A stretch of 64,000 nucleotides of DNA from Hellea sp965224755 (GTDB taxonomy: Bacteria > Pseudomonadota > Alphaproteobacteria > Caulobacterales > Maricaulaceae). Location of the stretch: contig OZ245061.1 of assembly GCA_965224755.1 (NCBI GenBank), forward strand, positions 62,001 through 126,000, in the 5' to 3' direction. The translations under genes were made by a program, and so were the position numbers. Shown here one piece after another: positions 25,715-33,929 of this stretch (positions are counted from its first letter, which is position 1; each line of letters begins with the position of its first letter). The notes beneath the pieces were generated by a model that was not told the origin of the DNA, did not search any database, and worked only from the letters and a program-made list of their open reading frames with translations.

Positions 25715-26694
25715 AAAAGTGGCTCATGGGTATAATCGCTCTTTTCGTGCTGTTTTGCGTATATTGGGCAGCCGGGCGCACAATAATGGTCAATGCAATA
25801 ACATCAAACATTCAGGACTTGGAAGATAGCGGCTATAAGGTCGATCACAAAGGCCTCGCTGTGGGCGGGTTCCCCCTGCAATTTCGCGGCAGCTTAATTG
25901 AACCCGATCTCGCCTCGCCCAGGCACGCAGAAAAACCATGGTCGATAAAATCCGAGACGCTGAATTTTCAGGCCAGTGCTTTTAACCCGCTGCGATGGAA
26001 CGCGCGCCACCGCGGTGATGCTCGTCTTGATTTGCGCGGCCCCAAAGGTGAACGCTGGCTTTTCGATGTGCGGCCTTTCACCGTTAACATTGAAGCAAAG
26101 GCGGCAATATCAGGCAAGCTCAAAACCTTTAAAGCCACTCTTTTTCGTCCAAAAGCACAGGCTGTTATCGGCACGCTTCCGCCAATTATTGCCATGGATA
26201 GCGGGGAATTGAGCGCCGCGCCAGACGGGCAGGATATGCGGGTCTCATTAAAGCTCGAAAATATCTTTCTGGAGCAAAACACACTGAAAAACCTACAGCG
26301 TGCCTTTGGCCCCAAAATCGACAGTCTCAACGGCCAAGCCATAGCTATTGGTCTGGCCTCACTCGATCACGGCTCGGTAGAGGCGTGGCAAAAAAACGGG
26401 CAGCTCATTTGCGAGGGCTGGCAACTCATATGGGGCGGGGCCGAGTTTCAAGGCGGATGCGATATTATCCAATCGGAAACAGGCGCAACAGGGACTATCC
26501 GCGTCGAAGTCGAAGATATGTCCCGCCTGATCAAAACACTGCAATCCACCAATATCATAACATCCGGCCAAGCCAGAACTATGAGCCTCGCCACTTTGCT
26601 CCTGCCCGTTAACGCCGAAGGACGACAGGAGGTCACGCTCAATATACGCGGCGGCTTCCTGACCCTGTTCGGGCAGAAGATTTGGGAATTTTAG
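25711..26694 (+). CDS. DUF2125 family envelope protein
   Basis: This is a 327-residue protein with a single N-terminal helix (WLMGIIALFVLFCVYWAAGR) that anchors it facing the periplasm. The following YKVDHKGLAVGGFPLQFRGS is the hallmark of DUF2125, an alphaproteobacterial family with an extended beta-rich fold and no known reaction. The later SETLNFQASAFNPLRWNARH and FDVRPFTVNIEAKA segments also fit. It overlaps the DUF218 gene by ATGA, making it the last gene of the ftsE-ftsX operon. A repeat-like hairpin follows at 26735-26762. Confidence 0.88.
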   Translation: MKKWLMGIIALFVLFCVYWAAGRTIMVNAITSNIQDLEDSGYKVDHKGLAVGGFPLQFRGSLIEPDLASPRHAEKPWSIKSETLNFQASAFNPLRWNARHRGDARLDLRGPKGERWLFDVRPFTVNIEAKAAISGKLKTFKATLFRPKAQAVIGTLPPIIAMDSGELSAAPDGQDMRVSLKLENIFLEQNTLKNLQRAFGPKIDSLNGQAIAIGLASLDHGSVEAWQKNGQLICEGWQLIWGGAEFQGGCDIIQSETGATGTIRVEVEDMSRLIKTLQSTNIITSGQARTMSLATLLLPVNAEGRQEVTLNIRGGFLTLFGQKIWEF

Positions 26695-26734
26695 AATTTG
26701 TCCTAACCGTAGAAATTTTAAAATTAGCTACAAC

Positions 26735-26762
26735 GTCGGATTTCGCTAACGCTCTATCCGAC
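26735..26762. repeat. Short REP-like hairpin between convergent genes
   Basis: GTCGGA (26735-26740) pairs with TCCGAC (26757-26762) around TTTCGCTAACGCTCTA. Flanking CTACAAC and CTACAT blur the ends. The sequence resembles widespread proteobacterial intergenic repeats. It lies between the ends of the DUF2125 and prephenate dehydrogenase genes and may serve as a weak two-way terminator. Confidence 0.55.
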
Positions 26763-26807
26763 CTACATTGCTGAAATTCGCGTAAATGTAATTAAATGCA
26801 AAATGCC

Positions 26808-27713
26808 CTAATCATCGCGCCCAAAATTAGGCTCGGCGCTATCTTGTCCGGCATCGACAATTCTGCGGCGAATATCGCGGGTTTTGGCGAAATGCTCCAG
26901 TAATGCCTCGCCGTCTTCCCATCTGATCGCGCGCTTTAAAGCTGATAAATCTTCGATGAAACGGTCAACGACTTCGAGCGTGGCTTCGCGGTTGGCCAAA
27001 AATACATCGCGCCACATGACAGGGTCAGACGCGGCTATGCGGGTAAAGTCGCGAAAGCCGCCGGCGGAGAATTTGACGACTTCATTTTGCGTGACCTGTT
27101 CCATATCCACAGCGGTTCCGACCAATGTATAGGCAATTAAATGCGGGACATGGGAGGTGGTTGCGAGGACAATGTCGTGGCGTTTAGGCTCCATGATGGC
27201 GACTTGCGAGCCGAGGGCTTGCCAAAAGGATTTCACTTTATCTGTCGCGGCTTCGTCCGCCCCGTCAGGCGTAAGCACGCACCAGCGGTCTTGGAACATC
27301 TCGGCAAAGCCCGCTTCGGGACCGCTATATTCTGTGCCTGCAATCGGGTGACCGGGGATGAAATGAATATCGCCCCTCATAAACGGCGTGACCTGCTTTA
27401 TCACCTCGCCTTTGACAGAGCCGACATCAGAGAGTATCGCGCCCGGTTTCATCACCGGGATAACCGCCTCGGCGACCTCGCCCATACGGCCCGGAGGCAC
27501 GCAGAGAATAATCATATCAGCTTGGGAGGCATAAAATTCGGGCGCATTTTCCGCCACGCCGTCAGCAAAACCGAGCTTTTCTATGGCGTCGCATACAGAG
27601 GCTGATTTATCCGAGATATAGACGGTTTTAGCTTGGCCATAGCTCTTGGCCGCCCGCGCAATAGATGAGCCCATCAGCCCGCCGCCGATGATTAAAAGCG
27701 TATCAAATGTCAT
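26808..27713 (-). CDS. tyrA: Prephenate/arogenate dehydrogenase
   Basis: This is a 301-residue NAD(P)-dependent enzyme that converts prephenate to 4-hydroxyphenylpyruvate, or arogenate to tyrosine. The Rossmann motif is LLIIGGGLMGSSIARAAKSY. The catalytic region has HFIPGHPIAGTEYSGPEAGF, with the conserved His in GHPIAG, followed by KRHDIVLATTSHVPHLIAYT and AGGFRDFTRIAASDPVMW. No ACT domain is present, as in the short cyclohexadienyl dehydrogenases. It overlaps the chorismate mutase gene upstream by four bases (ATGA). Mutase, dehydrogenase and the methyltransferase form one tight operon. Confidence 0.93.
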   Translation of the reverse strand: MTFDTLLIIGGGLMGSSIARAAKSYGQAKTVYISDKSASVCDAIEKLGFADGVAENAPEFYASQADMIILCVPPGRMGEVAEAVIPVMKPGAILSDVGSVKGEVIKQVTPFMRGDIHFIPGHPIAGTEYSGPEAGFAEMFQDRWCVLTPDGADEAATDKVKSFWQALGSQVAIMEPKRHDIVLATTSHVPHLIAYTLVGTAVDMEQVTQNEVVKFSAGGFRDFTRIAASDPVMWRDVFLANREATLEVVDRFIEDLSALKRAIRWEDGEALLEHFAKTRDIRRRIVDAGQDSAEPNFGRDD

Positions 27714-28447
27714 GAGTTGTGGCCAATGGGTTTAGGAAGCGCGCCAATGATTTTTGAATTTTCCGGCGCCGTTTCGATATAGCCCTCTAGGCTAACAAGG
27801 ATATTATCCCCCGCCTCGGCGCGTAAGCGGCTACCGCTAATTTTATCATTACGATGACAAATGAGAAGCGTTTGGTCTGCCCCCGAGGGCTGGATATCTG
27901 CTGTTGCTACGGCCACGGCGCGGGGCCAGTCATTATTTCCAGTGCGCGGCAAGCCCGACAAAATATGCATATCCGGCATCGCGCCGCTCGCGCCCAAAGC
28001 CGTCCACCATCTATGCATTCCTCCCGGCGCGGGAAGCACGGCGACGCCTTCATCATCAGCATGGGCGGCGGCCAACGCAGAACTTGCGGTCGGGTAAGAG
28101 ATCGCCGGGATGGCCGCGCCGAACCTGTCGCGCACTAATGTCCAGACCTCCAGCGCGTCGCCTTCCAGCGCGATGTGGAGCTTCATCGGGCCTTGTATAG
28201 CCAGTGAGGCGCTCATGAGTTCCGCCCAAATACGGGAGACAAGTTCTGCGGGGGCCTCTTCAGTGGCCTCAGCAAGCTCGCGGATATGGCTCTCTTCGCG
28301 GGATGGCCGCCAGACGCGCGCGCCTGATTTGGCGCGGCGCACCGCCCCGGCCAGCTCCAGCCTCTCGGCGATGAGCGAAAGAAGAGCCGCATCGACGCGG
28401 TCAATTTCAACCCTGATATCTTCAATTTTTAGGGGCGTTTTACTCAT
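27710..28447 (-). CDS. Chorismate mutase with a prephenate-dehydratase-like C-terminal half
   Basis: This is a 245-residue protein. Residues 8-95 form an AroQ-type chorismate mutase (IEDIRVEIDRVDAALLSLIA, RLELAGAVRRAKSGARVWRP, REESHIRELAEATEEAPAEL, VSRIWAELMSASLAIQG), which turns chorismate into prephenate. Residues 98-245 look like a decayed prephenate dehydratase domain: LHIALEGDALEVWTLVRDRF, then SSALAAAHADDEGVAVLPAP in the expected places. I cannot find the catalytic Thr-Arg-Phe motif, so dehydratase activity is doubtful. It overlaps the methyltransferase by 8 bases and tyrA by 4. The dehydratase resemblance is weak and by eye only. Confidence 0.8.
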   Translation of the reverse strand: MSKTPLKIEDIRVEIDRVDAALLSLIAERLELAGAVRRAKSGARVWRPSREESHIRELAEATEEAPAELVSRIWAELMSASLAIQGPMKLHIALEGDALEVWTLVRDRFGAAIPAISYPTASSALAAAHADDEGVAVLPAPGGMHRWWTALGASGAMPDMHILSGLPRTGNNDWPRAVAVATADIQPSGADQTLLICHRNDKISGSRLRAEAGDNILVSLEGYIETAPENSKIIGALPKPIGHNS

Positions 28448-29189
28448 GACTCGTTCTGTTCGTCCCGCGATTAGCTATTGGGGCCGTTCCGAAACTGGGT
28501 CTCATAACCAGTTTTTTTGCATGGCCTTTAGGCTCCGCATAAAGACGCTTTATCGCTTCGACAAGCACTAGTCCTGAAAAACCCGGGCAAACCGTCTCGC
28601 CAAAACGCTCGCAGCCCTTGGTAAAGCCCGGCTTGGCAAGCTTGGTAATTGGCGGCATATAAAGCGCGCCTGACCAGACTGTGGGAACAAATCCTGCATC
28701 ATTAAGCGCCCCGCGAAGCTGCGTTCGTGAAAAGGGCCGGCCTGCGCCGAACGGGCTTTTATCAGACCGCGCCCACATGCCGGAGCGGTTTGAGGCGATG
28801 ACGACAATCCGCCCCTCGGGGCGCGTCACCCGCCAAAGCTCTTTGAGCAACACGTCCAGATCGGGGGTTTCTTCAACCCCGTGTACCGCAAGTACATAAT
28901 CAAACCGTGCATCTGAAAAGGGCAGCAGGTCTTCCTCGGTCAGGCAAGCGATAATCCCGCGTTGCCCGGCGGTGGCCACAGCCCCCTGCCCGCCCGGCAT
29001 GGCAAGGACAATACGGTTAGCGGCTTTCATATAAGGATCAAGATAAGGCCCGCAATAACCAAAGCCGAGCACATCACGGCCAGATAGATCCGGCCACAGA
29101 CTGGCCAGCCGCCGCCCCGCCATATCCCGCGCCGCCGTCCCAAGAGACGAAGCATAGAATTTTTCAAGCGTGATGACCGTTTGGCGCAT
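28440..29189 (-). CDS. SAM-dependent class I methyltransferase
   Basis: This is a 249-residue protein with a Methyltransf_11-type fold. Motif I is degenerate (DVLGFGYCGPYLDPYMKAAN). LLPFSDARFDYVLAVHGVEE is the post-II/IV region and ELWRVTRPEGRIVVIASNRS is motif VI. The family is conserved in alphaproteobacteria next to the glyoxalase II or chorismate mutase gene, but its substrate is unknown. The N-terminal EKFYASSLGTAARDMAGRRL is typical. The C-terminus is basic. Its end overlaps the chorismate mutase start by 8 bases, making it the first gene of this operon. Confidence 0.85.
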   Translation of the reverse strand: MRQTVITLEKFYASSLGTAARDMAGRRLASLWPDLSGRDVLGFGYCGPYLDPYMKAANRIVLAMPGGQGAVATAGQRGIIACLTEEDLLPFSDARFDYVLAVHGVEETPDLDVLLKELWRVTRPEGRIVVIASNRSGMWARSDKSPFGAGRPFSRTQLRGALNDAGFVPTVWSGALYMPPITKLAKPGFTKGCERFGETVCPGFSGLVLVEAIKRLYAEPKGHAKKLVMRPSFGTAPIANRGTNRTSHE

Positions 29190-29242
29190 GGGGTGGGTTT
29201 AGCCGCTTAATTGCAGTTTGGGAATTATAATAAAGAAAGGCG

Positions 29243-30964
29243 CTACCCCGCTTGGCGTCTCCACGCAGGGGCTGCACTCGGTATCCCGAACATATAGCCT
29301 TGGAGATAATCCACGCCTAACCGCTTTAGCAAATCGGCATCGGCGCGGTTATCGACCATTTCGGCGACGGTCTTAACCGAGAATGTTTGGGCCAGATCGA
29401 CCATCATTCGGACAAAAGTCTGTTTGGACGGGTCGAGCGCTAGGCCTTGTATGAAAGTGCCATCGATTTTGATCGTATCGGCCTCAATCGCCATGAGATT
29501 GCGGAAAGTGGTATAACCGGAGCCAAAATCGTCAATCGCGAATTCGCAGCCCAAATGCCGGGTTTCAACAGAGAAACGGCTGGCCATGGCGGGGTCTTCG
29601 AGCGCCACAGTTTCAGTTAGTTCCAATGTCACGCGCTGCACATCCGGGCCCAGCGCTTTTAGAGCGGCAATATACTCATCCGCGGTCTTCATGTCTTTGA
29701 CTGTTCCGGCCGAGACATTGAGCGCGATGTGAATTTCGGGAAATTGGCGCAAAGCCTCGCTGGCCAATTCGAGCGCGCGGCGATCCAGCATATGAACAAG
29801 GCCCAAACGCTCTGACGCCATGATGAAATTGCCGGCCGAAATAACTTCGCCCTCGTCGGTGCGCAGCCGGAGCAGACATTCATAATGGTGTAAATCGCGG
29901 GTCTTGGCATCGATGATCGGCTGGAAGGCGAGCGAGATGCGGCGATCATTTAGCGCGCTGAGAATATCATCTGAGGTCGTCTCGTGGCGCGGGCGGCCTG
30001 TATGGATAACGGCCATATCGGAGGTGAATTGCACAACATTGCCAAGCTGTTTTGGCGTTGCCTCCAGCGCTGTTCGGGTTTGCGCGAGGGCATCATGTGC
30101 GCAATGCGCCTGATCGCCGAGGGTCGTCGAAGCCATATCAAATTCGGCGTAAAGCGCCCCGTGCGGACTTTGGTAAGGCGCATCGGAGAGCGCCACGAGG
30201 AGGCGTTTGGATATCGCTTCAATATCGCCTACAGTTGTATCATAAAACCCGAGCCCAAAACTAACCCCGCCAATCCTGGCGACATTATCAGGCGTACGGG
30301 TCATCGCGGAGAGGCGCTCGGCAATCGCTTTGATCAGGCGGTCGCCCGTCTCGTAACCATAAGTCGTATTGATATCAGGCAAGTTGGAAATCCGTAGCCG
30401 CAGAAACACCGCCTTGGCGCGGGAGCGCTGCACCAACGCAATTAATTGCTCTAGCCCCTCGCCCATCCGCGTCTCGTTCCACAGACCGGTCAATTCGTCA
30501 TGGCTGGTCTTATAGCCCGCCTGTAATTCATTTTCTTTGGCGGCATCAACATTAATGATAACGCCGGAAATCTCTGTAGCTTGGACGCCGGCACCTGCGA
30601 TACGTTCCCCGCGTTCCTCGACCCATATTTTATGGCCGTCTTCGCGGCGGAGTTGATACGTCACCGCATATTGCGCCCCGTCCCATGTCAAGCTGCGCAA
30701 GGCGCGGCCTCGTTCGCGGCGGCCCTCTCCGTCCAGACGAGCAAGCCAATCCTCAATCGTATCAGGAAGGCGGGCCTGACGCCCGCGAATAAGGGTTTCG
30801 CAAAGCTGCGGCTGCGGCCAGATCAGCTCGCGGCTATCGCGCAGTAAAAACGGCGCCGCGCCCAGCAAAGACAAGGCATGGGCGCTGTCATCCGCGCCCT
30901 CTGAGGCACGGGGAGGCACTATCATTCCCGCAACAGCTTTATCCGGTAAGCCCCGTTTACGCAT
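29243..30964 (-). CDS. PAS-GGDEF-EAL protein, probable c-di-GMP phosphodiesterase
   Basis: This is a 573-residue cytoplasmic signalling protein with no membrane helices. A PAS-like region lies near residues 50-155 (YQLRREDGHKIWVEERGERI). The GGDEF domain spans about 160-310, but its active site reads RIGGVSFGLGF, so cyclase activity is unlikely. The EAL domain (about 325-565) keeps the residues needed for c-di-GMP hydrolysis: YECLLRL for EAL, ALNVSAG, LELTETVAL, FAIDDFGSGYTTF, IKIDGTFIQG and VAEMVDN. It is therefore probably a phosphodiesterase with the GGDEF part as a GTP sensor or dimeriser. It stands alone, 54 bases after the methyltransferase operon. Confidence 0.9.
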   Translation of the reverse strand: MRKRGLPDKAVAGMIVPPRASEGADDSAHALSLLGAAPFLLRDSRELIWPQPQLCETLIRGRQARLPDTIEDWLARLDGEGRRERGRALRSLTWDGAQYAVTYQLRREDGHKIWVEERGERIAGAGVQATEISGVIINVDAAKENELQAGYKTSHDELTGLWNETRMGEGLEQLIALVQRSRAKAVFLRLRISNLPDINTTYGYETGDRLIKAIAERLSAMTRTPDNVARIGGVSFGLGFYDTTVGDIEAISKRLLVALSDAPYQSPHGALYAEFDMASTTLGDQAHCAHDALAQTRTALEATPKQLGNVVQFTSDMAVIHTGRPRHETTSDDILSALNDRRISLAFQPIIDAKTRDLHHYECLLRLRTDEGEVISAGNFIMASERLGLVHMLDRRALELASEALRQFPEIHIALNVSAGTVKDMKTADEYIAALKALGPDVQRVTLELTETVALEDPAMASRFSVETRHLGCEFAIDDFGSGYTTFRNLMAIEADTIKIDGTFIQGLALDPSKQTFVRMMVDLAQTFSVKTVAEMVDNRADADLLKRLGVDYLQGYMFGIPSAAPAWRRQAG

Positions 30965-31035
30965 GTCTTTTGCTTTCTATATTACTATACTTATAGTTGC
31001 ATAATGGAAATAGCTTAATAAAGTCTCTCATAGAC

Positions 31036-31479
31036 CTAATCCGAAAATCCGCCGCCATCACCAACGGCAAAATCACGCCGGGCCGAAGCGATGGTGACGA
31101 TAAATCCGGCCATGACATCCATTAAGCACATCAGCATAATCAGGAAGAAAACTGAGGTGGCAAAGGCCGGAAACATCAAAAACTCAACAAGGCAGATAAT
31201 AAACAGCACCATAGAAAAGGCATGGTTCATCACGGCGGCGCGGCCAATGCCGGTTGATTTCAAAAGCTCGAAAAACAGCATGGCCAAGGAGAGCGCGATG
31301 AGTGCATGGCCCGGCGTAATATGCCAAGCCACATCCGAAGCCATAGGCACGGATTGAAACACCGCGTCCAAACGTTCTCGCACAGCCTCAACCGTCGAGA
31401 AAGCCGAGCCCGACAGCGCCACAGTATTATAAATGATGACAGGCACGATCATCAAAGGAAAAACAGTAAAGAAGCGCAA
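31036..31479 (-). CDS. Small multi-pass membrane protein of unknown function
   Basis: This is a 147-residue protein with four predicted membrane helices: FFTVFPLMIVPVIIYNTVAL (residues 3-22), HALIALSLAMLFFELLK, HAFSMVLFIICLVEFLMFPA, and FATSVFFLIMLMCLMDVMAG with its continuation. A soluble amphipathic stretch (STVEAVRERLDAVFQSVPMA) separates the first two. I know similar alphaproteobacterial hypothetical membrane proteins but no named domain. The C-terminus is short and polar (RRDFAVGDGGGFSD). The gene has a non-coding, repeat-rich region upstream. Confidence 0.8.
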   Translation of the reverse strand: MRFFTVFPLMIVPVIIYNTVALSGSAFSTVEAVRERLDAVFQSVPMASDVAWHITPGHALIALSLAMLFFELLKSTGIGRAAVMNHAFSMVLFIICLVEFLMFPAFATSVFFLIMLMCLMDVMAGFIVTIASARRDFAVGDGGGFSD

Positions 31480-31548
31480 AATCAGCTCCGCAGCGAATCA
31501 AGAGTTAACAGACCCTAAATAGCAATGGCTTGCAATTGGTTAATTAAC

Positions 31549-31634
31549 GAGAGAAAAATCACGCGTGATTTTTTAGCGCGATAAAATCGCGCTCTCGAGT
31601 TACCTCCATATTTGGCCAAAGCCAAATCTGGAGG
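31549..31634. repeat. Cluster of three perfect hairpins
   Basis: AAAAATCACGCGTGATTTTT (31554-31573) is a perfect 20-bp palindrome. AGCGCGAT-aaa-ATCGCGCT (31575-31593) is a perfect hairpin. CCTCCA with TGGAGG enclosing TTTGG and CCAAA (31603-31634) is a third. CGAGAG before and CTCTCG after the first two could close an outer stem. The whole stretch 31480-31771 holds no gene. It may be a terminator array or a repeat element. Confidence 0.65.
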
Positions 31635-31705
31635 CGGGGCCGCTTATGAGGGATTCTCCTATGGGGTCATGAATGTCTCCAAACCGGCAAGTCATAACCA
31701 GCATA

Positions 31706-31752
31706 ACGCCCCCTCATCCGCCTGTCGGCACCTTCTCCCTATGGGAGAAGGG
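31706..31752. repeat. REP-like element with CCTTCTCCC/GGGAGAAGG hairpin
   Basis: CCTTCTCCC (31731-31739) pairs with GGGAGAAGG (31743-31751) around TAT, after CCCCCTCATCCGCC. The sequence resembles widespread intergenic repeats. It lies just downstream of the YiiX-like gene on the minus strand. Confidence 0.65.
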
Positions 31753-31771
31753 CGAGTAACGGAAAATCTCG

Positions 31772-33130
31772 TTAGAATGTAGACTCGAAACTTTGACGGA
31801 GAACACTCATCCCGGGCTTTCCGTCTTGTAGATTATCCCCCATCAGCCCGTAAACCATCACCACCTCAAACCAATCATTTGCTAGCGCTTGATTGAGGAA
31901 ATCCTCCGCCGAGAGGCATTTGCGGCCAGCCTTGGTCGAGAGCGTAAAATCCACCTCTCCGACCCCGTGAAAAGCGCGGTAGATAACTTCGGTGCAGACT
32001 AACCTATCCGCCGTGCCGAAGTCGAAGATGAAATCGTAGAGCTTTCCGGCATGGGACAAGCCCCTCGTAAGCGCTTCGGATATCTCGGCCTCGCTGAGTT
32101 TCGGGCGCAGCACAGTAAAAGCATCAACTTGTAGGGTTTCCTCTATCGGGCGGAGCAAGACGCCATCTTTCTTGGCTTCCAATATATCAACAGCCTCTCC
32201 ACTATGTTTGGCCCCGTCAGACACATCTTCTATCCCGCGCGCCGCCCTGGCATCGGGCGGGCCGATATAGAGCGCGCCGTGAGGCCAGAAACCGGGGAGG
32301 AAGAGATTACTCATTGCGTCGTCATGGCGGGTGATGAAAACGTCGCCCGGTTTTAGCTTTGGCTTAATCTGCGCAATCACATCGGGCGTCACGCGCTTCT
32401 CCGCGCCAATATTTTTGACCAGCGGAATTTTAAGCTCGGCGATATCAGAGCCTGTGGCTTCGAACAGGGCGAACATCGTCTTGCGGCCCCCCGAGAGGCT
32501 TCGCCGCCGCAGGGAGAAATTGACAAACCGCCTATAGCGCCTCAGATGCTCGCCGCGCGAGGCTGTGGGCAGGTTGAGCGTTTCAAGGATTTTGGTAATG
32601 GGCCGAAGTTCGGCTGTATCGAGCGACTCCATAATATCCTCACGGTGGGCGTCAAAATAATCCCGCGCTTGATAAAAACCGTGCATTTTAAAAGCCGAGG
32701 TCAATTGCCTGTAAAGCCGCGTAAAGCTCTTGCGGGTGAGGCCATAACGCATTTCCGCCTCGTCCAGTTTCTGCCAAACAATGTCGCGCTCCCGCGCCAA
32801 TCCGATTAAATATTCGCCCGTGCGGACAATGATCTCGGCCCCGCAAAAGGCGATACCGAATGCGCGGTGGTCAGCTTTATCAAGCCCGCCATTTTTGAAC
32901 TTTTTAAATTGCGGTTTGAGCGATTGAATACTCTGCCAGATCGCGACCCGCATCCCGAGATAGCTCGCATAAGTTTCGCGCAGGCGTTCATCTTCAAGAG
33001 GGTCGTAATAGCCCCGCGCTTCGGCGGCTTTGCTGTCCGCATTGAGGGCGGCCATGTCTCTGGGCGTAGGCAGCGCTGCATATGAGGCTCTTACAGTGCG
33101 GGCGGCATCGGAAATAATATTAGTGCTCAT
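31772..33130 (-). CDS. YiiX/YebB-like NlpC/P60-type cysteine hydrolase
   Basis: This is a 452-residue protein. Residues about 1-235 are helical and charged with no family I know (DPLEDERLRETYASYLGMRV). Residues 245-430 match the permuted papain-like amidase group, with PGDVFITRHDDAMSNLFLPG, the His in WPHGALYIGPPDA and the Cys in RLVCTEVIYRAFHGVGEVDF. Such enzymes cleave amide or thioester bonds; bacterial members act on peptidoglycan or lipid-linked substrates. No signal peptide is visible, so the location is unclear. It overlaps the GT2 gene by 11 bases, so it is in an operon with a polyprenyl-sugar synthase. Confidence 0.8.
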   Translation of the reverse strand: MSTNIISDAARTVRASYAALPTPRDMAALNADSKAAEARGYYDPLEDERLRETYASYLGMRVAIWQSIQSLKPQFKKFKNGGLDKADHRAFGIAFCGAEIIVRTGEYLIGLARERDIVWQKLDEAEMRYGLTRKSFTRLYRQLTSAFKMHGFYQARDYFDAHREDIMESLDTAELRPITKILETLNLPTASRGEHLRRYRRFVNFSLRRRSLSGGRKTMFALFEATGSDIAELKIPLVKNIGAEKRVTPDVIAQIKPKLKPGDVFITRHDDAMSNLFLPGFWPHGALYIGPPDARAARGIEDVSDGAKHSGEAVDILEAKKDGVLLRPIEETLQVDAFTVLRPKLSEAEISEALTRGLSHAGKLYDFIFDFGTADRLVCTEVIYRAFHGVGEVDFTLSTKAGRKCLSAEDFLNQALANDWFEVVMVYGLMGDNLQDGKPGMSVLRQSFESTF

Positions 33131-33851
33131 CCCAGCCTTCGGGATTGCGCGCGCGGCGATTGAGCCACATCACGCCGCGTAGGTCAGAAAACGACACCAT
33201 AAGCCGCCCAAAATTGGTATATTTCGACACGCCGAATTCGCGGGGCCGGTGATTGACATCACAAAATTCGATCCGGTAGCCCTCGCGCAGCATCAGCGCC
33301 GGAATATAGCGGTGAACATGATCAAAATAAGGGAGCCGCAAAAACGCCTCGCGGGTAAAAACCTTCAGCCCGCAGCCCGTGTCATCGGCCTGATCTTTGA
33401 GCAGGCGCTTGCGCACGCCATTACCGATGCGCGAACCGACTTTCTTCGCCCAACTATCCTGCCGTTTGGCCCGCCGCCCGCCAATGAGGGCTAAGTCTTC
33501 GGGCGCATCTTTGCGCGTAATTTGCGCATAGAGCGCGGGAATATCAGCCGGGTCGTTCTGCCCGTCCCCGTCCAGCGTAGCGATATAGACCCCCTTGGCC
33601 GCCATCACGCCGGAACGTACAGCGCGGGACTGGCCCGCATTTTTACGGTGAGAGATGGGCCGCAGAGCAGGATATTGTTTTTTCAAATCCGTCAGCGCCG
33701 CCAGAGTCTCGTCCGTGCTGGCGTCATCGACAAAAATCATCTCGTAGGCTTGGCCCTTGAGCGCCGTAGCAATCTCGCCGACCAGCTTGGCAACATTCTC
33801 CGCCTCATTATAAACAGGGACAACAACAGAAAGATTTGGGGTTTTACTCAT
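33120..33851 (-). CDS. GT2 glycosyltransferase, dolichyl/polyprenyl-phosphate mannose synthase-like
   Basis: This is a 243-residue enzyme likely to move a sugar from a nucleotide donor to polyprenyl phosphate on the cytoplasmic face. LSVVVPVYNEAENVAKLVGE opens the GT-A fold, FVDDASTDETLAAL follows, and DGDGQNDPADIPALYAQI holds the DXD metal motif. ADDTGCGLKVFTREAFLRLP and NHRPREFGVSKYTNFGR are typical of DPM1-like enzymes without C-terminal membrane helices. The start at 33851 gives the standard N-terminus. It is divergent from the ArnT-like gene that probably uses the lipid-linked sugar. Confidence 0.88.
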   Translation of the reverse strand: MSKTPNLSVVVPVYNEAENVAKLVGEIATALKGQAYEMIFVDDASTDETLAALTDLKKQYPALRPISHRKNAGQSRAVRSGVMAAKGVYIATLDGDGQNDPADIPALYAQITRKDAPEDLALIGGRRAKRQDSWAKKVGSRIGNGVRKRLLKDQADDTGCGLKVFTREAFLRLPYFDHVHRYIPALMLREGYRIEFCDVNHRPREFGVSKYTNFGRLMVSFSDLRGVMWLNRRARNPEGWDEH

Positions 33852-33929
33852 AAGCACGATGTGGCACGCCGCGCCCTTTGCCGCAAGTTTCACTTTCGCT
33901 ATATTCGCTTATTAGGTAATGGACACTAT

